64,000 nt of DNA from the NCBI GenBank assembly GCA_016748015.1, contig JAAOMT010000003.1, forward strand, positions 1,163,187 through 1,227,186. The letters are read 5' to 3'. Below are positions 10,401-20,236 of this stretch, in pieces. How positions within the stretch are numbered: the stretch's first letter is position 1; each line of letters opens with the position of its first letter. Position numbers and translations under genes: made by a program. Under the pieces are notes generated by a model. That model was not told the DNA's origin. It saw nothing but the letters and a program-made list of their open reading frames with translations, and searched no databases. The DNA comes from Geosiphon pyriformis (lineage: Eukaryota; Glomeromycota; Glomeromycetes; Archaeosporales; Geosiphonaceae).

Positions 10401-12760
10401 ATAAGATATCATTCGCAAAATAATGGTCCTTTCAGCAAATGAAGTGTTTAAGAAAAAATGGTTTAAGGGCTTTGATAATGTATTCACCAAAGAATCTTCA
10501 AGATTTCACAAATTGGAGCTCTTGGTCTCTAGAATTGTTAGAACCTTATGTGAGAAAAGTATTGTAAATTTTGATTTTCTTATGAGATACTGGATTTTTT
10601 TAGACAATATTAAGGCTTCAGTTGTTTAGGAAGTTGTAGACTCTGGTGCTGGCTTTAGTCATGTCCATTCTGTTCTCTTTGGTGCTAGAAAGTATTATCG
10701 TGCTGCCAAGCTTGCTAAATCTCTGAGGGCTAAGAAAGCAAACATCAGATCTGCTATAGATAGGTGGATAGAAAGCTTTGAGATGAATAAGAGTCATATT
10801 ATCAAGAGTGTTTTGGAGCATCCTTTTCACAAAGTGGTTCTGGACCACCTGGTTGTTAATGACAAGCTTATCTTGGAGCCTGATTTAGTTAAGTCTAAGA
10901 TAGATATTATTATGGAAGGATAGACCAGTAAGCATGGTGTAATTGCTGATGTCTCTGATGTTTGGTCTTGTCAATATTGGTCATTGGATTATGTTTTTGA
11001 TGAGGTTTTTTCTGGTGTAATGCATTTAGTTGAGTTTAGTGAACTGTTTAATGTAATTTTCAATCTGCCTGATGGCAAAGCTGCTGGTCTCTCGAATATT
11101 ATAAATAAGCTTTAGAAACATTGTGATAAGTTAATTCTGGATATGTTTTTGGTACTTTTGAACTTTTGTCTTTCTTGTGAATCTGTGTCCAGATTTTGGA
11201 AGAAGGCTTGGGTTTTAATGATTCCTAAATCATATGAATGGGAGGGTGTTTTTACGAATACCTGCTCTATTGCTTTGATCGAGATGGCTTGTAAAATTTT
11301 TTCCAAAATACTCTCTAATAGAATTTCTTTGGCATACAGCATTTTTGACGTTTTTCATGAGGACAATTTTTCGGTTTTAAAGAGTATGACAACTCAGTCT
11401 CCTATTTTTGCAATTGGATCAGTGGTTGAGGATGTATTGGAAAAGAATTGGGAGCTCTGACTGGTTTTGCAAGATATGTGGAAAGCATACAATTCAGTCA
11501 GCTAGGAATATCTCAAGAAAAGTTTAATTAGGATTAAGATGTGCAGCAAGTTTATTTGGTTTTTTGGTGGTATTTATAGAGATCATACCAACAGGGTAAT
11601 GACAGATTTTGTGTTGACAGATGGTTATCATATACATAATGGTTTGGACCAAAGGGAGGTCTTTTCTCCTCTTTTATGACGCATATTTTATGATCCTCTG
11701 CTATGTGAAGTCAAGAGACAGAAAAGCATGTGTGGTTATAGGTTAAGTTCTTATTTTATTTCAAGGAATGGTCATGCTGAGTCTCAGACTGGGCTCTCTT
11801 CCTTTTTTGCTGCTGGTGCTTTCATTGATGATACAATTTGGGTTGGTAGTAGTCAGGCAGCTACTTAACATATTCTCAACATTACAAGTGAATTTTTTTG
11901 GATGAATAATATTTCTATCAATAATGACAAAACTGTGACTATTTCTATTAATAGCAGAGTTAGCACTCCTTTTTTTTCTATTAATGGCTTGCCAATCTCC
12001 ATTGCTAAAAAGGGTGAATCTCATTGATATCTGGGTATTTTTCTCTTAATTGAAGGTCTTTTAAAGCTTAATTTGGCAAAGACAAATTTGGACGTTTGTT
12101 TTTTTACCAATTTGATCCTAAGAAAAGCTGTTTCAGATAAGCAGTTCTTATATTTGGTTTTGGCAGTTTTTTATCCTATAGTTAATTACAGAACACAGTT
12201 TAGCTTCATTCCTGTTAGTATATGCAACAAATAAGATGCTTTGATTTATAAGGGCTTGAAGTTTAAATCTGGCCTATCTCTTAATTTTCTTAGTGATACA
12301 ATTTACCACTCTTTCTTTTATGGTTTGAAATTTTTCTTTCAAGTTTAGTCTGAGAGTAAGGTGGCCTCTCTTGTTAGTTTTGCAAACTTGGGTGGCATCC
12401 TGAGTCATTTGTTCTCTCACAGATTCCATGACTTGCAGGTTCTGTACTGGTGTTCTGCTTATTCTTTGAGTTCTCCTGTGCATATTCATGTCAGTGCTTC
12501 TGATAACTTTCTTGCAGGCATGGTTTACGTTCTTCTTGATTGCAATTTGTTTTTAGATGGCTCTTTGGCCAATTCTTTTCAGTTTCGTAGTGGGGTCCCT
12601 ATGTCTGTTGTTCTGGACAAGTCACAGTTTCTCAAGTTTTTCTCTTTTCTCTGATAGTATGATATTGTTTTTGTGGACCAACTTCGTGATCATCATGGTT
12701 TTGTCTTTGATTAGCACACCTTCAAACATTGAAAGAAATTAGACCCTTGTGGCCCTGTTC
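10400..12760 (+). pseudogene. LINE 1 reverse transcriptase
   Basis: RT blocks are AWVLMIPKSYEWEGV, LIEMACKIFSKILSNRI, NFSVLKSMTTQSPIF and the catalytic AGAFIDDTIWVG at about 11812-11850. Frame breaks occur at about 10629, 10921, 11113, 11460, 11680, 11867 and 12026. The DD pair is kept, but the frame is not. Confidence 0.8.
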
Positions 12761-12828
12761 TTAAGTAGTTCAAGCTTTTTGTTGCATTTCTTGATGGTAA
12801 AGATTTCTCTCTTACTTATCCCTCAGTT

Positions 12829-13731
12829 TTGGATGGTATTGGTTCTTTGAACATTTTTGAATCTAATGATTTTGCTTCTGTCTGTGATTGTCTCTCGCAA
12901 GTTGGTGCCAATAGTTTGTTGGTATATACAGATGGGTCCTTTAGTAACCTGAGCACAGTTGGTTGTAGAACTGGTGCTGCCACTTTTTTTGAGGACATTG
13001 ATTTGGGTTTGGATATTGGTATGTCAAGTTTAATGTCATCCACTTTGGCAGAGTTGCAGGCTATTGCACTGGCTCTAAAGAGTATCCTCTTACTGAACTC
13101 TGTTAAATTGTTTTTGAATAGTCAATTTGTACTGAATGCCTATAAGTCTGAATTGGGTCTGACAGTTTTAGACTTTCGTAATCAGTGTTGGGTTGAATGT
13201 TGTCATATTGTCAATGTTATTCACAGTAAAAATTTGAAGATCAGCTGGCATAAGGTTAAAAGCCACTCTGATGTTTCAGGGAATGAGCATGCTAATGCGA
13301 TTGCTAGTAACACTTCTCTTTCTAGTTGGTATCTTCCTCTCTGTGTGGATGAACACTTTATAATGGCTGGTGGTAGTGTAGTTTCTAGCAATTTCAGACA
13401 CTTTGTATGTGATATTTATTATTTGGTCTGTTGTGTGCACTGGGAGATTGGTTCTGGTTTCAAGTTTTTGGCAAACGGTTTGCTTTCTGAGGTTGACTGG
13501 CTCTGTTTTTCTTTGGTTTGGCATTCTGACTTGCACATGGCTGCTGGTTTCACCAGCAGACTCTTAGCTAATGCACACACTTATTTTATGAAGGCTTTGT
13601 ACCACCAGCTACCAGTTGTCATTTGGAAGTGCCTGTATAATAGACTATATCTGAGTGTGTTATGCTTATATTGTGACAATGTGGAGATATCAAATTACAT
13701 GTTCTCTTACAAGATTGATGATTCTGTCTGA
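12829..13731 (+). pseudogene. LINE 1 RNase H and following C-terminal region
   Basis: This 300-codon open stretch is the longest in the left repeat block. RNase H removes RNA from the RNA-DNA hybrid. LLVYTDGSFSN has the first Asp and STLAELQAIALAL the Glu. The third Asp is replaced (FLNSQF, where LINE 2 has LDSQA). The HKVKSHSDVSGNEHANAIA block has Asn where Asp is usual, as in GNE.AD. Both changes are G-to-A. The part after it, with SLVWHSDLHMAAGFTS, is also found in LINE 2. Confidence 0.8.
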
Positions 13732-14205
13732 TGTCAGTTGCTGGAATTCTATGTGGACTCCTAAAAGGTGGTTTCTGGTCTCTCTTATTCTTCTTTGAGC
13801 ATACTATAACTGTTGTCTTTATGTGTTTCTGACTCCTTTTTGTCTATGGCTCTTTATAAGAGTTTCATTTTTAATGATTGGTTTTGCAAGGTGGTTACTG
13901 TCTTTCAAGATTCCAAGGTTGCTGGTTTGGAGATCGTCAAATTTGTGTGCTTTTTTAGTCTTGATTTTAGGAGTAATGTCTGGTCTGTTCATGCTAAACA
14001 TCGTGTTTTTATAGAGAAAAATGGATTGATTCTTCTCAGTGATTCAATTCCCATCTCGGTTTTTGGTTTGGTCTCAGGGTTGTTGGCTGGGATGGTTAAA
14101 TTGCTTGGCATTGCTAATGCTTTTGGTATTCATTTTGGTTTTCGCAAATCTTGTTTGTTTTTTTCAGATGTAAGTGACTCAGTTTCAGTTCACATAGCTG
14201 CATAG
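13732..14205 (+). pseudogene. LINE 1 extreme C-terminal domain
   Basis: A 130-codon open stretch from 13813 (SDSFLSMALYKSFIFNDW, KHRVFIEKNGLIL, GIANAFGIHFGFRKSCLFF) follows the RNase H part after a TGA and a TAA. I recognise this tail as a recurrent end of LINE ORF2 proteins in mycorrhizal fungi, but know no function for it. LINE 2 is cut before it. Confidence 0.55.
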
Positions 14206-14339
14206 TGTTGTTTTGATCAGTCCGAATAACTGGTCATGTGTAGAAAATACATAATTCATGCCTAGTTTAGATTGTTTTTTTGGTGCATAGCACTAGGTAG
14301 TGTTTAGACCTCATTCATAAAACAAAAAAAAAATTAATG
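14206..14339 (+). other. LINE 1 3' UTR
   Basis: The stretch after the stop shares TGTAGAAAATACAT and a later ACC.....CTCATT.A block with the 3' UTR of the ORF1-only element at 45086-45223. That points to a common 3' end for recognition by the LINE reverse transcriptase. Confidence 0.5.
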
Positions 14340-15060
14340 TTTTTAAAAAACAAAAAAAGTTATTTAATTTTTATCTTATTAATACAAATTTTAAAATTAA
14401 ATAATTTAATAGATTAATTATATGTAAAACATATTTTGTTTTGTTTTTAAAATTAGTAAAAATTGATAAAAGTTTAATATATTAAGCAATTTAATTATAT
14501 ATTAATTAATATTAGTTTTAGTAAATATGTTGTTATTATTATTATTATTTAAAATAAAAAAATTATTATTTTTAATCAAATTAAAATTAAGTATTATAAT
14601 TAATACAGTTATAAAAAAATTGGTAAGAATATTAATTATATTGAATTAAAAAAATCAAGTTGTTTTTTACTTTTTTAATTATTTAAATAATAATAATATT
14701 ATTATTATTATTAAAATTGGTCTTAATTAATTGTTTAAAAAAAACTTTAAATAAAAAACTTTTTATTTAAAACCAAAAATAATAATTTTTTAGCAATTAA
14801 AAACTGTTTTATATCTTTATTATTTAAAAAAAGTGTCTTAAAAAAATGTTGTTTAACTGTTTTTATTTTTAAAAAACCTTTTTAAGTGTTGAAACTATTA
14901 CTTTGGTTGTGGTTATAAAAATATATTTATTTGTTTAATAAAAAATTTGTTAATATTCAAAATTTATTATTAACTTTATTAATTTTAAATGATAATGATT
15001 TTTAATGTTTTACAAAAACCTTTGGTATAGCAGCTTGAAAATTTTGCTGGGGCAGATATC
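14340..15060. other. AT-rich intergenic stretch
   Basis: Almost only A and T, with runs of AAAAA and TTATTATT. No ORF, RNA gene or repeat boundary is seen. It separates the LINE block from the gene island. Confidence 0.6.
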
Positions 15061-15469
15061 CAATCAAATGAATATCCAACGCCCGAGCATGTACGAATAC
15101 AATAGGTGATGAGCATGCACTGTCGGTTTCATGGTGAAACTTGTTTTTATTCGTATTTTTGGAAACAAATTTAACCCCCGCTTGTCTTCGAGATCACCGC
15201 TTCTTGATAGGCCGCGTTCAATTTTTACTAGATCAATAATTTGGCGTGCCTGTTCTTTGTATAAAAAAACATTCACTCATTTCGCGTTAAGCTAAAAACC
15301 TTTTAGTTGTATAGATAGTAAGCACATTAGCTCTTTTTTGCTACAGTATTGAAAAAAATTTAAATAAATTTAATTTGACAAAAGTTTTTCCTTTTTATTA
15401 TTTTACCAAGTAAAGCCTCAATATATACAGGTATTCAATTTTTCGTTATCATCTACAAACTAAAAAGCA

Positions 15470-16924
15470 ATGAGCATCCAACAAACTTGGGAGGAGTATA
15501 AGCGTCACCGTGATGGTGACCACTTCACTGACTCAGCGACCGTCTTGTTTGTGCCGACCGCCTCTGGTGCTCGAGGTTATGACGCAGTGAGACAATACTT
15601 GTCGAGAGCATATGATTCCCACAAGTTATCAGTAAAAGAAAAAGTGCTTTATCAAACTATTGGTACTGATTCGATAGTCGAAGAAACAGAGACAACTATA
15701 AAATTCCTCACTGGTGAAGCAGATTGGATCATTCCAGGAGTTGACTTAAGGCACACTATAGACTCTACCATTGTACTTCCCGTTGTAAGGAACCTTTTTC
15801 TCCCATCAAACGCTTGAAAACGATATCACTTTTAAAAAAATGAATTTATTATCAAATTTTAGGTAACAATTGTTACGTTCGACAACGACAGAATTTCCTC
15901 ATTGCGGTATGAACTCTTGTTTCCTCATAAGTTTTGAAAGATTTATGGTCTTGGCTATGTTTAATCCTTCATTACTGTTATGTAGCCTCTATTGGGACCA
16001 AGCTTCTGCTCTTAAACAGCTAAAATTGTAATTATAACCCTCAATTATGTCCACTACCTCATGATTTTATATTACGTATGATAAACTGCGGTAACTTTTA
16101 TCAAGAATTACCAACAAGAGTTCCTGGCCTGTCACTGCTGAACGACAAATCGATGCAGTCCGTGACATTACCTCTGCTTATCTTAACCCTTATAGCAAGC
16201 CCCTTTTGTCTGCTGGCCTAACCGGTAACTGCAATTCCTAGTTTTTTAAAATGTTATTTTCTTTCAGAATTGGCACAATATATTTATAGATTTATTGAAC
16301 AGCTCATAATGGGGAGGCTGGTCGTCGCGCGGCTCACACTTCTAGCCGTGTTAATCAACCAGGTGGGACCGGAGGTAAATCCAGCGTCTTCGGTGATTCA
16401 TCCGATGAGCGTAAGTACATTTCAACTCTTATAAATTTAGAAAAAAAATGTTATTACATTAAAATCACAACATTCAATTTTCATAGCGGCCAGTCGTAAA
16501 TTCAACCAAGGTAAAAACACCTCACAATTCTCGTTTGGTGATAGTAATGATGATTATCAAGCTCCACCATCTCAAAGGAGAATGAATTATAATGCCGGTC
16601 GATCCCAAATTGAGATTCGAGATGATGATGGTGGTTCTACGCCTGCTTCGATTTCAGGTTCTAACAAGAAACATTTCGGCAAATCTGAGCATCATTCATC
16701 TGTCCAATTTGGTGGAACTCCTCAAACTTTGAACCCACCGCAACAACAGGAACAACCACCAGCACCACGTGTTAAGCCATCTAGTCGGTAAGAACCCATT
16801 CTTAAGCCCTTTACACGTACCAATGTTCACTTGTTAATGGATTCAATTAATCTTTGCTTATCTGTTCATTTTTAGCATCTTGAGGCCACCTGGAGGTGGC
16901 GGTTCCCAAATAACCTTCGGATAA
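15470..16924 (+). CDS. NTF2-like domain protein with Jupiter/HN1-like repeats
   Basis: Seven exons give 325 residues: 15470-15784, 15863-15906, 15986-16027, 16106-16224, 16303-16410, 16487-16787, 16876-16924. All introns are GT-AG and short. Residues 1-140 form an NTF2/SnoaL-like domain (WEEYKRHRDGDHFTDSATV, TIVTFDNDRISSLRLYWDQAS). The second half is disordered and holds four copies of a basic, Gly-rich motif ending in FG: SSRVNQPGG...SVFGD, SRKFNQGKNTSQFSFGD, KKHFGKSEHHSSVQFGG and the C-terminal SSRILRPPGGGGSQITFG. The last is nearly the SSRVLRPPGG motif of Jupiter/HN1 microtubule-associated proteins. Start: the ATG at 15470 opens directly into the domain. The function is unknown; a scaffold or microtubule role is only a guess from the motif. 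Confidence 0.85.
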
Positions 16925-17029
16925 ACGAAATGAAATTCTGAATTTTTATTACTTCAAATAAGCCAACAGTAATGATACCCTTTCTCACTTTTCTTGAAAA
17001 TATATGTATATAGCTATATTACAGTGGTG

Positions 17030-17035
17030 AATAAA
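17030..17035 (+). terminator. Candidate polyadenylation signal of the NTF2-like gene
   Basis: AATAAA about 105 bases after the stop codon, between two convergent genes. No other AATAAA was noticed in this gap. Confidence 0.4.
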
Positions 17036-17219
17036 GTGTCCATGCCCCATCAACTGCTATTCAAACATAAAATTGTCGAATAGAAAAGCAAGAATCCAAA
17101 CCGCATGATTACAGTGATTTTTATCTTTAAATTTTCCATCTGAGATAAACTCATTAGATTAAATAAGAATTTTAATTTAGATTACATGAATTTAATTGAT
17201 TTTTCAAAAATGAATCATT

Positions 17220-18728
17220 CTAAATGACACTAGATAGGGAAGGATTGACCGAAGCAGTGTAATAGGCGGTTGAAGCCGAGGAATTATTATTTTCCTGCAA
17301 CATAATTGAAGTTCTTGTTTCAACTGATGATCCATCATTACTTCCTCTTTCACTCTGTGTGTTGGCTCCAATCCCACCAAGTCTGGGTACGGAAAATTCC
17401 CCATTTACATTCAAAAATTCCTCTTCATCATTTGAATCATAATCGGCACCTACACAATCCTTGCAAGCTCGCAGGTATTTTTCCTTTGCGTATGAGAGTT
17501 CACGTAACTGCGAACACTTCCAACATATCACTCTTCCACAAAGTCTACAATGATGTTTCCGAACAAGAAATCCAAATTTTGTGATCTTACACACCATGCA
17601 TTCAGATGCATCCTCATCAGGAACCCAGAATACCCCATTATCATTGTTGCGATCTCCCCCATTTATAATATTTCTACTGGTGACGTTACTAACTGTTCCA
17701 TTAAAGCTTTTAACACTATTCAAATAACGAATCGCGTCGTAAACAGAACCAGATTTCTCATTGATAATTGCTGTGACTCCCCAAGCGCGTAAAAGTGATC
17801 CGTCAAAAGTAAAACTATTACTACGTTTATTTTGCTTGACGAGATCTATTTCCTTGGCACGGCGGGCAACAATGACTTTTCGAGTAGTTATGGCTTGATT
17901 GAGACTTTCAAACCAATCATCCCGTTCCTTCAAAGACTCAAAAACAAAAGAATAGAAACTCTTTCCAGTATTCACCTCAATGTAATATAGGCCATCTTCC
18001 CGATCCACAGAATCAATATGCAAATGAGTAAGGGAAACGATGACTTGATTGTCAAGTTTCTTCAGTAATATTCGTTGTTTTTCCTCTGTAAGAGGCTCAG
18101 CTGTGATCAAAACGTCATTGAAAAGAAAAACTTCCCGGAAAACAGGGCCTGTGCCAGGATCTTTTAGCAGGACACCCTGTCGGATGAACGTCCGACCATA
18201 TGTTACAATTGATTTACCTTCATGAAACTCTTGTTCTATAGCAAGTATCTTGTGAAACTCTTGAAAACTAATACTAAAGTGTACTCGATTCTTTCGTCTC
18301 TTTGCAAATTTCATCGCTTCTTTTTGATCCAGTGAAGATCCTGGAGTATTTAGAGTGGGCCGGGAGTAAAATGAACCATCAAGTTTCTCTTTGTTGTTTC
18401 CTATAGTCGCTTTGTTTGTTGGCCTGGGCATTGTAGAAAACGCATACCTTGTAGCTGGTATAATTTTCAGACTTTGACTCTTTTGTTCTTTACCTGTGCG
18501 GTTTGGTACTGGAGGTGGAAAAGCTCGTCTCGCAGTTGTTCGTACAGGATTCCTAGCTGAGAAGGTTGTGTGTGCAGGTGGAGGCGATGAAAGTGATCCC
18601 ACGTGTTCATTTTGCTTTTGAGCCCCGATTACCCCCCCATTCGAAAGTGAAGTTGTGGGATGTGGAGGTTTGTTCAAAGAAAAAATATCCTTTGAAGTTT
18701 TTCGTTTATGATAATTCTTTGGAAGCAT
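17220..18728 (-). CDS. PH-FYVE domain protein
   Basis: A single exon of 502 residues. Residues 1-160 are disordered and basic. About 170-285 is a PH domain (GRTFIRQGVLLKDPG, REVFLFNDVLITAEPL, ERDDWFESLNQAI). About 367-427 is a FYVE zinc finger with WVPD, CMVCKITKFGF, RKHHCRLCGR, CWKC and RACKDC. The WxxD and R+HHCR motifs that bind phosphatidylinositol 3-phosphate are present; the third motif reads RAC instead of RVC. It probably acts on endosomal membranes. FGD-type proteins also carry a RhoGEF (DH) domain before the PH domain; none is visible here. A TGA lies in frame upstream of the start. It converges with the NTF2-like gene (stops 296 bp apart) and is the only intronless gene in the island. 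Confidence 0.9.
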   Translation of the reverse strand: MLPKNYHKRKTSKDIFSLNKPPHPTTSLSNGGVIGAQKQNEHVGSLSSPPPAHTTFSARNPVRTTARRAFPPPVPNRTGKEQKSQSLKIIPATRYAFSTMPRPTNKATIGNNKEKLDGSFYSRPTLNTPGSSLDQKEAMKFAKRRKNRVHFSISFQEFHKILAIEQEFHEGKSIVTYGRTFIRQGVLLKDPGTGPVFREVFLFNDVLITAEPLTEEKQRILLKKLDNQVIVSLTHLHIDSVDREDGLYYIEVNTGKSFYSFVFESLKERDDWFESLNQAITTRKVIVARRAKEIDLVKQNKRSNSFTFDGSLLRAWGVTAIINEKSGSVYDAIRYLNSVKSFNGTVSNVTSRNIINGGDRNNDNGVFWVPDEDASECMVCKITKFGFLVRKHHCRLCGRVICWKCSQLRELSYAKEKYLRACKDCVGADYDSNDEEEFLNVNGEFSVPRLGGIGANTQSERGSNDGSSVETRTSIMLQENNNSSASTAYYTASVNPSLSSVI

Positions 18729-18844
18729 ATTTAATAACTGCTTTCACCATTGGAACTCGAGGAAGTTGAAATTGTGTTATCTAGGACAATGCCACCCAGT
18801 TTCATAATAATATTATTGTTTGTATTAATTCCGATCGATTGATT

Positions 18845-18854
18845 TTGGCGCCAA
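18845..18854. promoter_or_regulatory. E2F-like palindrome and CCAAT in the divergent promoter
   Basis: TTGGCGCCAA is a perfect palindrome with the core of E2F/DP-type sites, and a CCAAT pentamer overlaps its right end. It lies about 117 bp before the PH-FYVE start codon in otherwise AT-rich DNA, which makes a chance GC palindrome less likely. Binding is inferred. Confidence 0.4.
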
Positions 18855-18879
18855 TCACCCATTCTAAGTTAAAGTGAGT

Positions 18880-19300
18880 AATTTGCTTATTATGAACTAG
18901 GATTTTACAAAATTAAAAAATTGAACCTTTAAAATATTATGTGTATTTTTTTTTAAAATTATATATATATATAAATATAATTAAATAAAATTTATGTAAT
19001 AATTATTTGTTATATAATATAATTAATTAAAACCAAATAATTTTTCATTTAAATAATAAATTACTTATTATATTTAAACTTAAAAAATATATTTTATTTC
19101 AAACATTAAAAGTTAATTATTATTAAAATATTTAATTTATAACTTATTATATATTTTATGCATTTTGCTATTATTTTAAATTTTAAAAAATAACATCATT
19201 ATATATTTATAAAAAAATTATCAATTATTAATGAATTAATTGTTAAAAATATTAATATAAGGTGTATAATAAAATTTTGGTTATAACCATTCTCAGGTGA
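18880..19300. other. AT-rich stretch in divergent intergenic region
   Basis: Almost pure A and T, with TATATATA and ATTTTAAA runs. Nothing coding is seen. It lies between the PH-FYVE gene and the small membrane protein gene. Confidence 0.55.
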
Positions 19301-19488
19301 GGATATTCTTAGTGTCACATGGTACAATATTTTTTTATTATTTTCGCGTCACAGAATTTCTAGTCGTTTATGTTTGCTTGATTTTTCCCTCTTTGCAACA
19401 CAAATCAACTTGCTAGAATCAATTCTTTGAACTTCTCAACTTATTGAGCATTTTCTAATTGGCTGCTTCGCCTGGCGGCAGGTCCCGT

Positions 19489-20016
19489 ATGCACGCGGAC
19501 CTTTTTGGTACTTTAGTTTCCTTCGCACTTGGTTATCTTACCTGCCACTATAACTTGGTGAAGCAGTTGTACGAAGCTTGCAACGACATACCTTCTACTA
19601 CGCACAAGGTATATAAGCCATCGCTGCGTCTCACTTTTTTTATTCTAGAAGTCTCTCCATCTAAAGCCGCTCGAAATTTGTTTTCTCAAAGAATAAGAAC
19701 CTCTTTGATTTACCGGCTGATCACCTAATATTTGGTTGAAGTTTTTGCGCATAACTGAACCTTCCCTCCTTATTTAAACAAACAGCGTCACCTTATATAC
19801 GCTTTATTTGCTTTGACTATACTGTTTTTGCTGATTCTCTATCCACTTTATCGAATTGCAGACTACGAATCCAAAAGAGTAAGTAGTCAATTCAAAAAAT
19901 TTTGATAATATTTTTATGTTCAATTTTTTTACCGCTTTTCAATTGTTGTATAGAGCGAAGGATATCCATACAGAACTTCTGCGAGAGAGCATTTGCAAAG
20001 ACGCGGCAGTTTTTAG
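19489..20016 (+). CDS. Small two-helix membrane protein, unknown
   Basis: Three exons (19489-19608, 19786-19878, 19954-20016) join in phase 0 to a 91-residue protein. The first helix is LFGTLVSFALGYLTCHYNL and the second YALFALTILFLLILYPLY. The tail is basic (REHLQRRGSF). I do not recognise the family. The donors GTATAT and GTAAGT and the acceptors CAG and TAG are good. A competing acceptor two bases downstream (TAGAG) would give a longer tail in another frame (RRISIQNFCERAFAKTRQFL...), so the third exon is the least certain part. The start ATG at 19489 follows a GC-rich leader. GPI1 begins 220 bp downstream on the same strand. Confidence 0.6.
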
Positions 20017-20236
20017 TATCTTACCAAGATCCGTTGACTCTATTTTTAGTAGAGTTGGCATTATATCGTGGCGAGATTTTCTGAACCTGGAGGATGTAGG
20101 GTGTTTTAATTATTTGCGTATCTTGCAAAATTTAGAATTAGGGTGTGACTTTTCTGATTAAGCTTTATTTTTGGCTTGTCAATTAGTAAGTTCTATATTT
20201 ATGTAAAATTCTTTAAAGTTAAATCCTGGAGAAACA

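Larger units (their letters stand above)
9793..14339 (+). mobile_element. LINE (non-LTR retrotransposon), copy 1, 5' part missing
   Basis: The sequence opens inside the endonuclease domain, directly at the right LTR of element A. It runs through reverse transcriptase, RNase H and a C-terminal domain to a 3' UTR that ends in an A-rich tract near 14330. The domain order and much of the wording match LINE 2 at 53448. Stops and frameshifts occur throughout. The 5' half is presumed to lie beyond the left edge of the window. Confidence 0.85.

Noticed and set aside
12829-13731. 300-codon open frame as an intact host gene
   Set aside because: It is the RNase H part of LINE 1; frames before and after it continue LINE domains, and two catalytic Asp are replaced.
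15064-15276. 70-codon minus-strand ORF before the NTF2-like gene
   Set aside because: No recognisable motif, lies in the promoter region of the next gene, and the length is within chance.
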